Positions 22,796 to 22,936 of a stretch of 22,936 nucleotides of DNA are shown here, one piece after another. Made by a program: the position numbers and the translations under genes. The first letter of the stretch is position 1; every line of letters starts with the position of its first letter. The notes under the pieces were generated by a model. That model made no database searches, had not been told where the DNA came from, and worked only from the letters and a program-made list of their open reading frames with translations. This DNA comes from VAZQ01 sp034669045. GTDB taxonomy: Bacteria > Pseudomonadota > Alphaproteobacteria > Rhizobiales > Xanthobacteraceae. Location of the stretch: the NCBI GenBank assembly GCA_034669045.1, contig JAXDOD010000192.1, positions 1-22,936 of the forward strand, given 5' to 3'.

Positions 22796-22936
22796 TCAGA
22801 ACGCCTTGAAGGTGATGATCGTGCGGGTGTCCTGGATGCCGGGGATCAGTTGCACCTTCTCGTTCACGAAGTGCCCGATGTCGGTGCCGTCGTCGACGTA
22901 GAACTTCACCAGCAGGTCGAATTCGCCGGCGGTCGA
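22796..22936 (-). CDS. Lrp/AsnC-family regulator, C-terminal end only
   Basis: The minus-strand frame from the window edge to TGA at 22796-22798 gives 46 residues: a start like STAGEFDLLVKFYVDDGTDI and an end like PGIQDTRTIITFKAF. This is the last part of the ligand-binding (RAM) domain of Lrp/AsnC regulators, including the GxxDT-type turn. The DNA-binding domain and the start lie outside the window. Because only the tail is visible, a stand-alone RAM-domain protein of about 80 residues is equally possible. Confidence 0.82.
   Translation of the reverse strand, partial: STAGEFDLLVKFYVDDGTDIGHFVNEKVQLIPGIQDTRTIITFKAF

Overview
The window is GC-rich and reads like a chromosomal segment of an alphaproteobacterium of the order Hyphomicrobiales (Rhizobiales), probably near Bradyrhizobium/Rhodopseudomonas/Xanthobacteraceae. 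This rests on the gene families present, the likely 2,3-diamino-lipid A sugar genes, and a palindrome at the right end of a type common in Rhizobiales intergenic DNA. No rRNA, tRNA, CRISPR array, transposase or integrase was seen.

Left part (1-10178), envelope and surface sugars. Two tandem, clearly duplicated secreted beta-helix proteins (the first cut by the window edge) are followed by a GDP-L-fucose synthase, a UbiA-family enzyme of the decaprenyl-phosphate phosphoribosyltransferase type (minus strand), a GT39/ArnT-like membrane glycosyltransferase (minus strand), and a plus-strand run of a Gfo/Idh/MocA oxidoreductase, a DegT-type aminotransferase and the lipid II flippase MurJ. The oxidoreductase and aminotransferase look like a GnnA/GnnB pair, which converts UDP-GlcNAc into UDP-GlcNAc3N for lipid A.

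Middle part (10234-17614), stress and efflux. A soluble-looking HtrA-type protease is divergent from an RND adaptor/pump pair without its own outer-membrane channel or regulator. Next come a small secreted protein, a cluster of near-identical palindromes, a GlsB/YeaQ-type membrane protein and a YidB-family protein.

Right part (17881-22936), the accessory region. A molybdopterin-binding (CoxL/xanthine dehydrogenase family) subunit gene is broken. Its N-terminal ~108 codons and C-terminal ~300 codons remain in the same orientation, the middle is missing, and about 1.9 kb of different DNA sits in between. That DNA starts with a decayed piece of an RND pump C-terminus. It then carries two visibly AT-richer genes facing tail to tail: a two-TM protein with a beta-rich cytoplasmic domain that resembles the Cap15/2TM-beta effector architecture, and a heme-oxygenase-like (TenA/PqqC/CADD superfamily) protein that keeps most but not all of the metal-ligand pattern. 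This is the most unusual part of the window. To the right are a CHRD-domain secreted protein with a strong terminator, an EamA/DMT-family transporter, and the end of an Lrp/AsnC-type regulator.
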